Shown here one piece after another: positions 30,811 to 39,815 of a stretch of DNA of 64,000 nucleotides. The notes beneath the pieces were generated by a model that was not told where the DNA came from, searched no databases, and was given only the letters and a program-made list of their open reading frames with translations. Each line of letters opens with the position of its first letter. Position 1 is the first letter of the stretch. Position numbers and translations under genes: made by a program. Source of the stretch: Pseudarthrobacter raffinosi (GTDB taxonomy: Bacteria > Actinomycetota > Actinomycetes > Actinomycetales > Micrococcaceae); NCBI RefSeq assembly GCF_023913735.1, contig NZ_JAMXBH010000022.1, positions 1-64,000 on the forward strand, given 5' to 3'.

Positions 30811-31941
30811 GTGAGCGAAACCAGCATCACTATTCCCGCCGACCTCCTGCCAAAGGATGGACGGTTCGGCGCAGGACCCTCCAAGGTCAGGCCGGAGCAG
30901 CTCGAAGCGCTCTCAGCGGCGTCCAAGACCATCCTGGGCACCTCCCACCGCCAGGCTCCGGTCAAGAACCTCGTGGGCTCCGTCCGTGAAGGCCTCAGCC
31001 AGTTCTTCCGCGCCCCCGAAGGCTACGAAGTGGTCCTCGGCGTCGGCGGCTCCACCGCTTTCTGGGACGTCGCCAGCTTCGGCCTGGCGGAAAAGAAGGC
31101 CCAGCACCTGTCCTTCGGCGAGTTCGGCTCCAAATTCGCCTCAGCCACCAACAAGGCCCCGTTCCTGGACGCCTCCTCCATCATCAAGTCCGAGCCCGGC
31201 ACGCGCCCGGTATCGGCCGCCGAGGCTGGCGTGGATGTCTATGCCTGGCCGCAGAACGAAACCTCCACGGGTGTCGCGGCTCCGGTCAAGCGCGTCGCGG
31301 GCGCCGACGCCGGTTCCCTGGTCCTGGTGGACGCCACCTCCGCAGCCGGGGGCCTGGACGTGGACGTCTCCGAGGCCGATGTCTACTACTTCGCCCCGCA
31401 GAAAAACTTCGCGTCCGACGGCGGCCTGTGGCTGGGGCTCTTCTCCCCCGCCGCGCTGGAACGCGCCGCCCGGGTCAAGGCCAGTGGTCGCTGGATCCCC
31501 GATTTCCTGGACCTCCAGACCGCCATTGACAACTCCAAGCTGAACCAGACGTACAACACGCCGTCGCTCTCCACCCTGGTGACCCTCGACGCGCAGGTGC
31601 AGTGGCTGAACGCCAACGGCGGCCTGGACTTCGCGTCCGCCCGCACCGCTGACTCCGCCGGCCGGATCTACTCCTGGGCCGAGGCCTCCGAGTACGCCAC
31701 GCCTTTCGTGGCCAAGGCGGAGGACCGTTCCAACGTCATCGCCACCATCGACTTCGACGACTCGATCGACGCCGCCGCGATCGCCAAGGTGCTCCGCGCC
31801 AACGGGGTCGTGGACACCGAGCCGTACCGCAAGCTGGGCCGCAACCAGCTCCGGATCGCCACGTTTGTTGCCATCGAGCCGGCTGACGTCTCCGCGCTGC
31901 TGGCAAGCATCGACTATGTGGTGGGCGAGCTGCGCAAGTAG
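30811..31941 (+). CDS. serC: Phosphoserine aminotransferase
   Basis: A 376-residue PLP enzyme converting 3-phosphohydroxypyruvate and glutamate to phosphoserine. It matches the actinobacterial SerC type: FGAGPSKVRPEQL, GTSHRQAPVK, LGVGGSTAFWD, and the PLP-lysine region YFAPQKNFASDGGLW. GTG at 30811 is preferred (GGAG 5 bp upstream); GTG at 30778 would add 11 poorly conserved residues. It is monocistronic, with a strong hairpin 8 bp after the stop. Confidence 0.95.
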   Translation: MSETSITIPADLLPKDGRFGAGPSKVRPEQLEALSAASKTILGTSHRQAPVKNLVGSVREGLSQFFRAPEGYEVVLGVGGSTAFWDVASFGLAEKKAQHLSFGEFGSKFASATNKAPFLDASSIIKSEPGTRPVSAAEAGVDVYAWPQNETSTGVAAPVKRVAGADAGSLVLVDATSAAGGLDVDVSEADVYYFAPQKNFASDGGLWLGLFSPAALERAARVKASGRWIPDFLDLQTAIDNSKLNQTYNTPSLSTLVTLDAQVQWLNANGGLDFASARTADSAGRIYSWAEASEYATPFVAKAEDRSNVIATIDFDDSIDAAAIAKVLRANGVVDTEPYRKLGRNQLRIATFVAIEPADVSALLASIDYVVGELRK

Positions 31942-31948
31942 CGCACCC

Positions 31949-32002
31949 GCGCGAACGGACACTTGGGGCCCAGGAACCAGGGCCCCAAGTGTCCGTTCGC
32001 GC
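31949..32002. terminator. Perfect 23-bp hairpin after serC
   Basis: The arms 31949-31971 and 31980-32002 are exact reverse complements over 23 bp with an 8-nt loop (core CCCCAAGTGTCCGTTCGC). It lies between convergent serC and the MFS gene. The AAGTGTC segment also occurs in the palindrome at 13608-13657. A TGTCTTGT sequence follows on the plus side. Confidence 0.75.
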
Positions 32003-32024
32003 TGTCTTGTGGTGACGCCGGTTG

Positions 32025-33359
32025 TCAGCGTCCGACGGCGTCGTCCGGGTTTTCGTCCCGGGCGGCGCCGTTTGCGTTGTCCCCCGGTTGTTGGACGCCC
32101 AGGTGGGAGACGACGCCGAAGTACCGGAGGCCGCAGGCCCGCCGGTTGAAGGTGAGCCGGAGCCGCTGGGCGCGGATGATCCAGATCATTCCGATCACGG
32201 CGGCGATGATCCCGGAGGCGGCCGCGACGGAAAGCGACCACCGGGGGCCGGCGACGTTGGCCACCCATCCCACCAACGGGGCGCCGATGGGTGTGCCGCC
32301 CATAAAGATGGCCATATACAGGGCCATGACCCTGCCCCGCATCACGGGATCGGTGGTGGTCTGGACGTAGCCGTTGGCACTGGTCATCATGGTGATTGCG
32401 AACAGGCCCACCGGCACCAGCGCCACGCCGAACCAGAAGTAGTCCGGGGCAAGCGCGGCCAGTCCCGAGGTCACCCCAAAGGCGGCCGCGGCGCCGAAGA
32501 TCATCCGCAAGCGGGGCTTGCCGCGGCCGGCGGAGAGCAGCGCGCCTGCCACGGAACCGATGGCCATGATGGAATTCATGAGCCCGAACGCGCTGGCGTC
32601 CAGCCCGAATTCCGTGCCCACCATCGCGGCGATAAACAGCACGAAGTTAAGGCCGAGTGTTCCCACAATGAACACGGCCACCAGGACCACCACGATGTCC
32701 GGCCGGAACCGCACATAGCGCAGCCCCTCCCGGATTCGGCCCTTACCCGGAGCCGCCCGGGGAAGCTGGCGCAGTGACGCGGCGGGGATCTTCCACAGGC
32801 TCAGAAGCATGGCCAGGAACGTGAAGGTGTTGATCAGGAACACCCAGCCGGGACCTACCGCTACGGTGAGGACGCCGGCCACGGCGGGCCCGATCATCCG
32901 GGCGACATTGAACGAGGCGCTGTTCAGGGCCACGGCGTTGGGCAGGTAGTCGTCCCGCACCAGTTCAGAAACAAAGGTCTGCCGCACCGGGGCATCGAGG
33001 GCGGAGACCATGCCCAGCAGCAGGGCGAAGCCGTAGACGTGCCACAGCTGGCCGGCGCCGAGCACCACGAGGATGCCCAGGCCGGTGCTCAGGAGGGCCA
33101 TCATTGACTGGGTGATGATGAGCAGCTGCCGGCGGCTGTACCGGTCCGCCACGAGGCCGGCGACCGGCGCCAGGAAGAGCTGCGGCCCCAGCTGCAGCGC
33201 CATGGTGATGCCCATGGCCCCGGCGTCGTGATCGGTGAGGTGGTCAAACACCAGCCAGTCCTGGGCCGTCCGCTGCATCCAGGTTCCGATGTTGGAAACC
33301 AGCGCGCCGAGGAACCAGATCCGGTAGTTGAGGATGTGCAGGGATTTGAAGGTGGACAT
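32025..33359 (-). CDS. MFS transporter, DHA3/EntS-like
   Basis: A 444-residue protein with about 12 membrane segments. The N-terminus, FKSLHILNYRIWFLGALVSNIGTWMQRTAQDWLVF, is the signature opening of the MFS_3 (EntS/TetV-like) exporters. The motif A loop is VADRYSRRQLL. The C-terminal tail is Asn/Asp-rich. These proteins export siderophores, drugs or metabolites; the substrate is not indicated. It is convergent with serC and 45 bp downstream of a DUF3027 gene on the same strand. Confidence 0.92.
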   Translation of the reverse strand: MSTFKSLHILNYRIWFLGALVSNIGTWMQRTAQDWLVFDHLTDHDAGAMGITMALQLGPQLFLAPVAGLVADRYSRRQLLIITQSMMALLSTGLGILVVLGAGQLWHVYGFALLLGMVSALDAPVRQTFVSELVRDDYLPNAVALNSASFNVARMIGPAVAGVLTVAVGPGWVFLINTFTFLAMLLSLWKIPAASLRQLPRAAPGKGRIREGLRYVRFRPDIVVVLVAVFIVGTLGLNFVLFIAAMVGTEFGLDASAFGLMNSIMAIGSVAGALLSAGRGKPRLRMIFGAAAAFGVTSGLAALAPDYFWFGVALVPVGLFAITMMTSANGYVQTTTDPVMRGRVMALYMAIFMGGTPIGAPLVGWVANVAGPRWSLSVAAASGIIAAVIGMIWIIRAQRLRLTFNRRACGLRYFGVVSHLGVQQPGDNANGAARDENPDDAVGR

Positions 33360-33404
33360 CAGTGCCGGCCTTCTTGGTTCTCAACCCTGCGCATTGGCAA
33401 CTGC

Positions 33405-33959
33405 TTAGTCAGCCTCGCCGGCGGGGTCGTCGCCTTCGTCGACTTCGGAGTCTTCGTCCCGGTCCTCGGACCCGGGAGTCTCAGCCTCGGCGTGCGATGC
33501 GTCCGGCTCCGCAGCGGAAGCCTCGGCAGTGCGCGGTTCCTCTTCCTCTGCGGCCTGTGCGTCCTCGGGGCGGACGCGCTCGGCCCACGGCACCCATTCC
33601 GGGGAGAGGATGGAGTCCTCCGACGGCAGGAGGCCAAGCTCGCTGACCGTGACCACCTTGGAGCGGGAGTTCCTGGTCAGGACCGCGTACCACTGCCAGC
33701 CGTGGTAGCCGGCCATTCTTGATTCGAAGAGGTGGGTGACCAGGCGGTCGCCCTCACTTTTGGCAGCCAGGTGCGCACCGATGTCCGACGCCGCCGCGAT
33801 GCCTTCGATGGCGGTTCGCGCCTCGCCAACGGCAGCGGCGAGGAAGGCATCCGGCTTTCCGGTACGCCACACGGGCACGCCGGCGCGGCGCTTGGCCTCG
33901 GCTTTGGCGCCTACGTTCTCCGCTGTTGTGGTGTCCGGCTGTTCAGCTTCCGCGTTCAT
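33405..33959 (-). CDS. DUF3027 family protein
   Basis: A protein of about 184 residues. The conserved core (about 35-125) has DAFLAAAVGEARTAIE, HLFESRMAGYHGWQWYAVLTR and ILSPEWVPWAERVRPED, diagnostic of the actinobacterial DUF3027 family. The last 60 residues are an acidic, low-complexity tail (Glu/Ala/Asp). ATG at 33959 is used; TTG at 33965 is possible. It is downstream of a cold-shock gene with a 9-bp gap. The function is unknown. Confidence 0.9.
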   Translation of the reverse strand: MNAEAEQPDTTTAENVGAKAEAKRRAGVPVWRTGKPDAFLAAAVGEARTAIEGIAAASDIGAHLAAKSEGDRLVTHLFESRMAGYHGWQWYAVLTRNSRSKVVTVSELGLLPSEDSILSPEWVPWAERVRPEDAQAAEEEEPRTAEASAAEPDASHAEAETPGSEDRDEDSEVDEGDDPAGEAD

Positions 33960-33968
33960 GGCCAAGAC

Positions 33969-34352
33969 CTAAACGTCCAGCTCGTCGGCAACCTTACGCA
34001 GGGCAGCCGCGATGGCTTTGCCCTTGTTGCCTTCCGGGTACTTGCCCGCGGACAGGGTTCCGGAGAGGTTGTCCAGCACGCTGACCAGGTCCTGGACCAG
34101 CGGCGCGAGGTCCCGGGCGCTGGGCCGCTTGGCCTTGGCGATGGACGGCGTCTTGTCCAGGACGCGCAGGCCCAGGGCCTGTGCACCCTTGCGGCCGTCG
34201 GCAACGCCGAACTCAACCCGGGTGCCGGCCTTCAGTTCCGTGATGCCTTCGGGCAGCGATGATTTGGGCAGGAAGACTTCCTGGCCGTCCTCGCCTGCGA
34301 GGAATCCGAAACCTTTTTCCTTGTCATACCACTTGACCTTGCCGGTAGGCAC
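33969..34352 (-). CDS. CspB-type cold-shock protein with C-terminal extension
   Basis: A 127-residue protein. The cold-shock fold (1-65) has GKVKWYDKEKGFGFLAGEDG and EVFLPKSSLPEG, carrying RNP1/RNP2-like nucleic-acid contacts. A helical C-terminal extension (about 75-127) is typical of the longer actinobacterial CspB. GTG at 34352 fits the family N-terminus and has GAAGG 8 bp upstream; a start at 34388 would be unusual. It probably forms an operon with the DUF3027 gene. Upstream to 34598 no feature is seen. Confidence 0.9.
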   Translation of the reverse strand: MPTGKVKWYDKEKGFGFLAGEDGQEVFLPKSSLPEGITELKAGTRVEFGVADGRKGAQALGLRVLDKTPSIAKAKRPSARDLAPLVQDLVSVLDNLSGTLSAGKYPEGNKGKAIAAALRKVADELDV

Positions 34353-34598
34353 GTAATCAACCTTCTTCGTTCTGACGTCTTCTGACACGGCCGGCAGTCA
34401 CCGCATCCGCACTGATGTGCGGGTTCAGGGTATGACAGCGACGGACCGTGTTGGTCTGTTCTTCAAGGTTATCCTGCCGGGGGCCGGAATCCTGCTTTCA
34501 CGCACCCTTCGTCCTGCCGCCTGCCTGCGGCTGTGTGCCCGCCGCTCACGGCCGCCTGTGGCGCCACCACCGGCCGCCCGGCTGTTAGCGTTGCCTGC

Positions 34599-34832
34599 AT
34601 GACACCCTCGCGATACCGGCGCCCACTGATGATCTGCGCAGCGGTTGTTGCCATGCTTTCCCTCGTGGCGGTGGGAGCCGTCATGGCACTGGCCTTCGCA
34701 GGCTCCGCTGCTCCGGCCTGGGTCACTGCCACTGCCCTGTACGGGTTGCCTGTGGCGTTCCTGCTGATGCTTTTCCTGGTGCTGGACAGCGTGGCGGGCC
34801 GGCGCCGGGCAGGAAAGTCCGGCGGGCGGTAA
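34599..34832 (+). CDS. Small two-helix membrane protein
   Basis: A 77-residue protein. A short basic start (MTPSRYRRP) precedes two hydrophobic segments, about 9-32 and 42-65, and the tail is Arg/Gly-rich. It ends 10 bp before the helicase-associated gene, so co-transcription is likely. No family is recognised. Membrane placement is predicted from hydrophobicity only. Confidence 0.65.
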   Translation: MTPSRYRRPLMICAAVVAMLSLVAVGAVMALAFAGSAAPAWVTATALYGLPVAFLLMLFLVLDSVAGRRRAGKSGGR

Positions 34833-34842
34833 CGTTGGACTG

Positions 34843-37332
34843 ATGTCCCTTATTCGCGCCCTCAGCAAAGAACTGGAAGCACGCAGCGATGACTCGTTGC
34901 GGGCGCTCTTTGCAGCGCGGCCGGACCTTATGTCCCCCGCCGTTCCTGACTTTTCCGCCCTGGCCGCGCGGGCAAGTGCGCGGGTCAGCGTCCAGCGCGC
35001 GCTCGAGCGGCTTAACAGGCCACAGATGCAGGTGCTGGAAACGCTGCATCTCTGTACCAACACGGACACCGAACACAGCGCCTCGGCGGCGGGCGTCCGG
35101 AAACTCATTGCAGGGTCCACGGTGGCGGCGCTGGAACGCATCCTGGCCTCGCTCCAGGAACTGGCTTTGGTGCACCGGGCAGAGCCGCCGCATGGAACGG
35201 CGGTTTCGGGCCACCGCCAGCGCTACTACCTGCCGGTGGGAAGCCTCAAGGACGTGGTGGGAATCTATCCTGCGGGGCTGGGGCGCAGCTACACCGAGCT
35301 GGTCAGGCTCCAGCCCGCGTTTGCCCAGCGGGCAGTCCAGCTCGTTGCCGAGCTGCGTCGCAGCGGCGTCTCCATCCAGAACGCCACCACCCCCATGGAG
35401 GCAGCCCTCGCGCTGCAGCATTGGACATCCTCGCCCGAGGCACTCGGCGAGGCTTTGGCCGGAGCCCCGGAACGCACGACGGCGTTGCTCGCCAAATTCC
35501 GCAACTGGGCCATGGGTGCCGTCCCCCAGGCGCAACGGAAAGCGTCGGTCTCGAACCAGGGCGCCGACGTCGGGCCCGTTGACTGGCTCCTGGCCCGGGG
35601 CCTGCTGGTCCCCTTGGACGCCGCGCACGTGGAATTGCCGCATAGCGTGGGATTGTCGCTGCGTGGCGGCGCCATCATCAATGACTTCTCCCTGTCCCCA
35701 CCGGTTCCGGAGCTGGGCAGCACCACCGCTGCGCTTCGCCGGAACGCGGCGCTGGGCGCCATCGCCGAAACCCTGCGGCTGGTGGGTGACCTCCTCCACG
35801 CCGTCCGCGAACAGCCGCTGGCCACACTGCGCAGCGGCGGCGTTGGTGTACGGGAAATGAAGCGGCTTGCCGAGACGCTTCGCATCGACCAGCACCGGGC
35901 GGGCCTGCTGCTGGAGGTCAGCGCCCTCGCCGGCCTGTTGCGCCTTGATGTGGACTCGTCCTCGTGGGTGCAGCCCCCGCAGCTGGAGTGGCTGGCCCTC
36001 CCCCGCCAGGAGCAGTGGCTGTGGATGGTCAATGCCTGGCTCGCGAGCGAGCGTGTGCCTTCACTGGTGGGTCAGCCCGCCAACGGCCCCGGCGGCGTTC
36101 CCGCCGCACACCGTGCCCTGGCCGGGAACACCGTTAATGCCCTTTCGGCAGAGGCGCAGCGGCCGGACGCCCCCTTGGTCAGGAAGCGGATCCTGGAAAT
36201 CCTGGAGGAACTCACCCAGGAGGCTGCCGCTGCGGACGGCACGGCACCGGTCCTGGATGCTGCGGCCGTCCTCCAGCGGGCTGAATGGACGCAGCCGCGG
36301 ATGGCCCGCCGGTTCAGTTCCCTGATCAGGGGTGTGCTCGCGGAAGCGGAGCTGCTCGGACTGATCGGCTCCGGTGCGTTGAGCCAGCTGGGCAGCGCCA
36401 TTGCCGAAGACAACCCGGACGAAGCCTTGGGCATCCTGGGCGAGCATCTGCCTGCGGCACTGAACCACGTCCTGCTTCAGGCGGACCTGACCGCAGTTGC
36501 CCCGGGCTACCTGGCTCCGAAGCTGGCCGAAAAGCTACTGGTGATGGCCGACGCCGAGGGGCACGGACCCGCCACGATCTACCGGTTCTCCCCCAACTCG
36601 GTCCGGCGGGCGCTGGACGCCGGGCATGACGCCTCGAGCCTGCTTGAGTTCCTGCGTGAGCATTCGGCCACGGCCGTGCCGCAGCCCTTGGAATACCTGG
36701 TGGAGGACACCGCGTCCAGGCACGGCCGGCTCCGGGTGGGAATGGCCGCCAGCTTTATCCAAAGCGATGATGAGGCAACGGTGCTGGAGCTGGCGGCGGA
36801 GTCCAAAGCGGTCGGCCTGGGGCTGGCCCGCATTGCGCCGACGGTCCTGATCTCTACCGCTCCGCCGCGGGAGACAGCCCAGGTCCTGCGCGGACTGGGC
36901 CTCTCGCCGTCGGTGGACCAGGCCGAGCCCGGAGTGGTCCGGCTCCGCCGCACTAACCATGTTCCCGGCAGCGCCCGCCCCGTCTACACGGCGCCGCGGA
37001 CCGCACCCGCCGAGGACGACGTCGCCGCGCAGCTGGCCGTCCTGCGGAACAGGCGGGCTGAAGCCTCCGGAAACCACGCAGGCCCCGTGGCTGGCTCCGG
37101 CGAAGCTGCGACCCAGCTTGGGCTGGAGACGCTGCAACGGGCTATCCGGCTCAAGCAGCGGGTGAGCATGAACGTGGTGGACAGCCAAGGGAATTCCTGC
37201 CTGGAGACAGTTGTTCCCCTCTCCGTAAACGGCGGACGCGTCAGGGTCTTTGATCCTGCCAAGGAAACCGAGCGCGTGCTCTCCATCCACCGCATTATCG
37301 ACATTGAGGCCGCAGAAGAACTGCGCCAGTGA
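34843..37332 (+). CDS. Helicase-associated (Helicase_C_3) domain protein
   Basis: An 829-residue, mostly helical protein paired with XPB helicase in actinobacteria. The N-terminal half has repeated winged-helix-like segments (LSKELEARSDDSLRALFAARPDL, GVREMKRLAETLRI). The C-terminal part (about 555-720) has the helicase-C-like HVLLQADLTAVAPGYL, YRFSPNSVRRALDAGHDA and LEYLVEDTASRHG. A terminal WYL-like domain follows (VSMNVVDSQGNSCLETVVPL...REILSIHRI-type). There is no Walker A, so it is probably a partner or adaptor of the helicase 13 bp downstream. Confidence 0.88.
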   Translation: MSLIRALSKELEARSDDSLRALFAARPDLMSPAVPDFSALAARASARVSVQRALERLNRPQMQVLETLHLCTNTDTEHSASAAGVRKLIAGSTVAALERILASLQELALVHRAEPPHGTAVSGHRQRYYLPVGSLKDVVGIYPAGLGRSYTELVRLQPAFAQRAVQLVAELRRSGVSIQNATTPMEAALALQHWTSSPEALGEALAGAPERTTALLAKFRNWAMGAVPQAQRKASVSNQGADVGPVDWLLARGLLVPLDAAHVELPHSVGLSLRGGAIINDFSLSPPVPELGSTTAALRRNAALGAIAETLRLVGDLLHAVREQPLATLRSGGVGVREMKRLAETLRIDQHRAGLLLEVSALAGLLRLDVDSSSWVQPPQLEWLALPRQEQWLWMVNAWLASERVPSLVGQPANGPGGVPAAHRALAGNTVNALSAEAQRPDAPLVRKRILEILEELTQEAAAADGTAPVLDAAAVLQRAEWTQPRMARRFSSLIRGVLAEAELLGLIGSGALSQLGSAIAEDNPDEALGILGEHLPAALNHVLLQADLTAVAPGYLAPKLAEKLLVMADAEGHGPATIYRFSPNSVRRALDAGHDASSLLEFLREHSATAVPQPLEYLVEDTASRHGRLRVGMAASFIQSDDEATVLELAAESKAVGLGLARIAPTVLISTAPPRETAQVLRGLGLSPSVDQAEPGVVRLRRTNHVPGSARPVYTAPRTAPAEDDVAAQLAVLRNRRAEASGNHAGPVAGSGEAATQLGLETLQRAIRLKQRVSMNVVDSQGNSCLETVVPLSVNGGRVRVFDPAKETERVLSIHRIIDIEAAEELRQ

Positions 37333-37345
37333 AGGACTGCCCCGC

Positions 37346-38989
37346 GTGAACGACGGCCCGCTGATCGTCCAAAGTGACAAAACCATCCTGCTCGAAGTGG
37401 ACCACGAACTGGCCACCGAGGCGCGCCACGCCATCGCCCCGTTCGCCGAGCTGGAACGCGCCCCCGAGCACATGCACAGCTACCGCCTGACGCCCCTGGG
37501 CCTGTGGAACGCACGCGCCGCCGGCCTGGACGCGGAGAAGGTCCTGGACACCCTGCTCAAATACTCGCGGTTCCCCGTGCCGCATTCGCTGCTGATCGAC
37601 GTCGAAGAGACCATGTCCCGGTACGGGCGGCTGCGGCTGGAGAAGGACCCCCAGCACGGCCTGGTGATGCGCACGGACGACTACCCGGTGTTGGAGGAGG
37701 TCATCCGGGCCAAAAAAATACAGCCCCTGCTGGGGCCGCGGATCGACGGCGAAACCATTGTGGTCCACTCCTCACAGCGCGGCCAGCTCAAGCAGCTGCT
37801 CCTGAAAATCGGGTGGCCGGCGGAGGATCTGGCCGGCTACGTGGACGGCACACCCCACCTGATCGCCCTGAACGAGAACGGCTGGAAGCTCCGCCCGTAC
37901 CAGCAGCTCGCCACCGAGAATTTCTGGGCCGGCGGCAGCGGCGTGGTGGTGCTGCCCTGCGGGGCCGGGAAGACGCTGGTGGGTGCCGCGGCCATGGCCA
38001 CGAGCTCCACCACAACCCTCATCCTGGTGACCAACACGGTGGCAGCCCGGCAGTGGAAGGACGAGCTGCTCAAACGGACGTCCCTGACGGAGGACGAAAT
38101 CGGCGAGTACTCGGGCGCGGTCAAAGAGGTCCGCCCGGTCACCATCGCCACGTACCAGGTCCTCACCACCAAACGCGGCGGCCTGTACCCGCACCTGGAG
38201 CTGGTGGACGGCCACGACTGGGGCCTGATCATCTATGACGAAGTGCACCTCCTGCCGGCGCCGATCTTCCGGATGACCGCGGACCTGCAGGCCCGCCGCC
38301 GGCTGGGCCTCACCGCCACCCTGGTCCGCGAGGACGGCCGCGAAGGCGAGGTCTTCAGCCTCATCGGGCCCAAGCGGTACGACGCGCCGTGGAAGGACAT
38401 CGAAGCCCAGGGCTACATCGCCCCCGCGGACTGTGTGGAGGTCCGCATTGACCTGCCCCGGGACGAACGCGTGGCCTATGCCATGGCCGAGGACGCCGAC
38501 AAGTACCGGCTGTGCGCCACGTCCGAGTCCAAGACCCTGATCGTGGAACAACTGGTGGCCCGGCACCAGGGCGAGCAGCTGCTGGTGATCGGGCAATACA
38601 TTGACCAGCTGGACGAGATCGGCGAGCGCCTGCATGCTCCCGTCATCAAGGGCGATACGTCCGTCAAGGAACGGCAGAAGCTCTTCGATGCATTCCGGGC
38701 CGGCGACGTGAACACGCTGGTGGTTTCCAAGGTGGCCAACTTCTCCATCGACCTGCCCGAGGCCTCGGTGGCCATCCAGGTCTCCGGTTCCTTTGGGTCG
38801 CGGCAGGAGGAAGCCCAGCGGCTGGGCCGGTTGCTCCGCCCCAAGAAGGACGGCCGGGCGGCCCGCTTCTACTCGCTGGTGGCCCGGGACACCCTGGACC
38901 AGGATTTCGCGGCCAAGCGGCAGCGCTTCCTGGCAGAGCAGGGCTATGCCTACCGGATCATGGACGCCAAGGATGTCGGCGCCGCCTAA
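37346..38989 (+). CDS. XPB/Rad25-type DNA repair helicase
   Basis: A 547-residue superfamily 2 helicase. The N-terminal damage-recognition-like domain contains HMHSYRLTPLGLWNARAAG. Walker A is LPCGAGKTLVG, the DEVH box IYDEVHLLPA, motif III GLTATLVREDGR, and motif VI QRLGRLLRP. The RED-like RLGLTATLVREDG region matches bacterial XPB. GTG at 37346 has GAAGGA upstream. It acts as a 3'-5' ATP-dependent unwinding enzyme; its repair role in bacteria is less well defined. It forms a unit with the preceding gene. Confidence 0.94.
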   Translation: MNDGPLIVQSDKTILLEVDHELATEARHAIAPFAELERAPEHMHSYRLTPLGLWNARAAGLDAEKVLDTLLKYSRFPVPHSLLIDVEETMSRYGRLRLEKDPQHGLVMRTDDYPVLEEVIRAKKIQPLLGPRIDGETIVVHSSQRGQLKQLLLKIGWPAEDLAGYVDGTPHLIALNENGWKLRPYQQLATENFWAGGSGVVVLPCGAGKTLVGAAAMATSSTTTLILVTNTVAARQWKDELLKRTSLTEDEIGEYSGAVKEVRPVTIATYQVLTTKRGGLYPHLELVDGHDWGLIIYDEVHLLPAPIFRMTADLQARRRLGLTATLVREDGREGEVFSLIGPKRYDAPWKDIEAQGYIAPADCVEVRIDLPRDERVAYAMAEDADKYRLCATSESKTLIVEQLVARHQGEQLLVIGQYIDQLDEIGERLHAPVIKGDTSVKERQKLFDAFRAGDVNTLVVSKVANFSIDLPEASVAIQVSGSFGSRQEEAQRLGRLLRPKKDGRAARFYSLVARDTLDQDFAAKRQRFLAEQGYAYRIMDAKDVGAA

Positions 38990-39102
38990 CGGCCACCCGC
39001 TGTTCCTGTCCGGCGAGGGGGATGGCCATGCCCGGCGGGCTCCCCATGGAACACCCACCATCCATCCAGAAAACTCACAGTTTCTGGGAGCATGATGGGA
39101 GC

Positions 39103-39813
39103 ATGAAGAAGACCGGCCCAGAAGCCAAGCTGCTAGTTGTTGATGACGAACCCAACATCCGCGAGCTGCTGTCCACCTCGCTCCGCTTCGCAGGCTTCGA
39201 GGTGGTCTCTGCCGCCAACGGCCGTGACGCGCTGGCCGCCGCCGAGCTCCACGCGCCCGATCTGGCGGTGCTGGACGTGATGCTGCCGGACATGGATGGC
39301 TTCACCGTCACCCGCAAGCTGCGGGCTTCGGGTAAGCACTTTCCGGTCCTGTTCCTCACGGCGAAGGATGACACGGAGGACAAGGTCACCGGCCTCACCG
39401 TAGGCGGGGATGACTACGTCACCAAGCCGTTCAGCCTGGACGAGTTAGTAGCCCGCATCCGTGCCGTCCTGCGCCGCACGCAGCCCCTGCTCGACGACGA
39501 CGCCGTGATCCGTGTGGACGACCTGGAGCTCGACGACGACGCCCACGAAGTGCGCCGCGGCGGCACCGTGATCGAACTGTCCCCCACGGAATTCAAGCTC
39601 CTCCGGTACCTCATGCTGAACCCCAACCGCGTGCTGTCGAAATCCCAGATCCTGGACCACGTGTGGGAGTACAACTTCAACGGCGACGCCTCGATCGTGG
39701 AGTCCTACATCTCCTACCTCCGGCGCAAGGTGGACATTGATCCGGACGCACCGGCACTGATCCAGACCAAACGCGGAGTCGGCTACGTGCTCCGGACGGC
39801 AGAGAAGCGCTGA
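39103..39813 (+). CDS. OmpR-family response regulator
   Basis: A 236-residue two-domain regulator. The receiver has the acidic pair Asp14/Asp15, phosphoacceptor Asp58 (LAVLDVMLPD), and the conserved Lys in YVTKPFS. The C-terminal winged helix contains LSPTEFKLLRYLMLNPNRV and YISYLRRKVD. It most resembles the mycobacterial MprA/TcrX/TrcR-type regulators. The stop is 2 bp before the TTG of the kinase gene, so the pair is co-translated. Target genes are unknown. Confidence 0.95.
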   Translation: MKKTGPEAKLLVVDDEPNIRELLSTSLRFAGFEVVSAANGRDALAAAELHAPDLAVLDVMLPDMDGFTVTRKLRASGKHFPVLFLTAKDDTEDKVTGLTVGGDDYVTKPFSLDELVARIRAVLRRTQPLLDDDAVIRVDDLELDDDAHEVRRGGTVIELSPTEFKLLRYLMLNPNRVLSKSQILDHVWEYNFNGDASIVESYISYLRRKVDIDPDAPALIQTKRGVGYVLRTAEKR

Positions 39814-39815
39814 CC

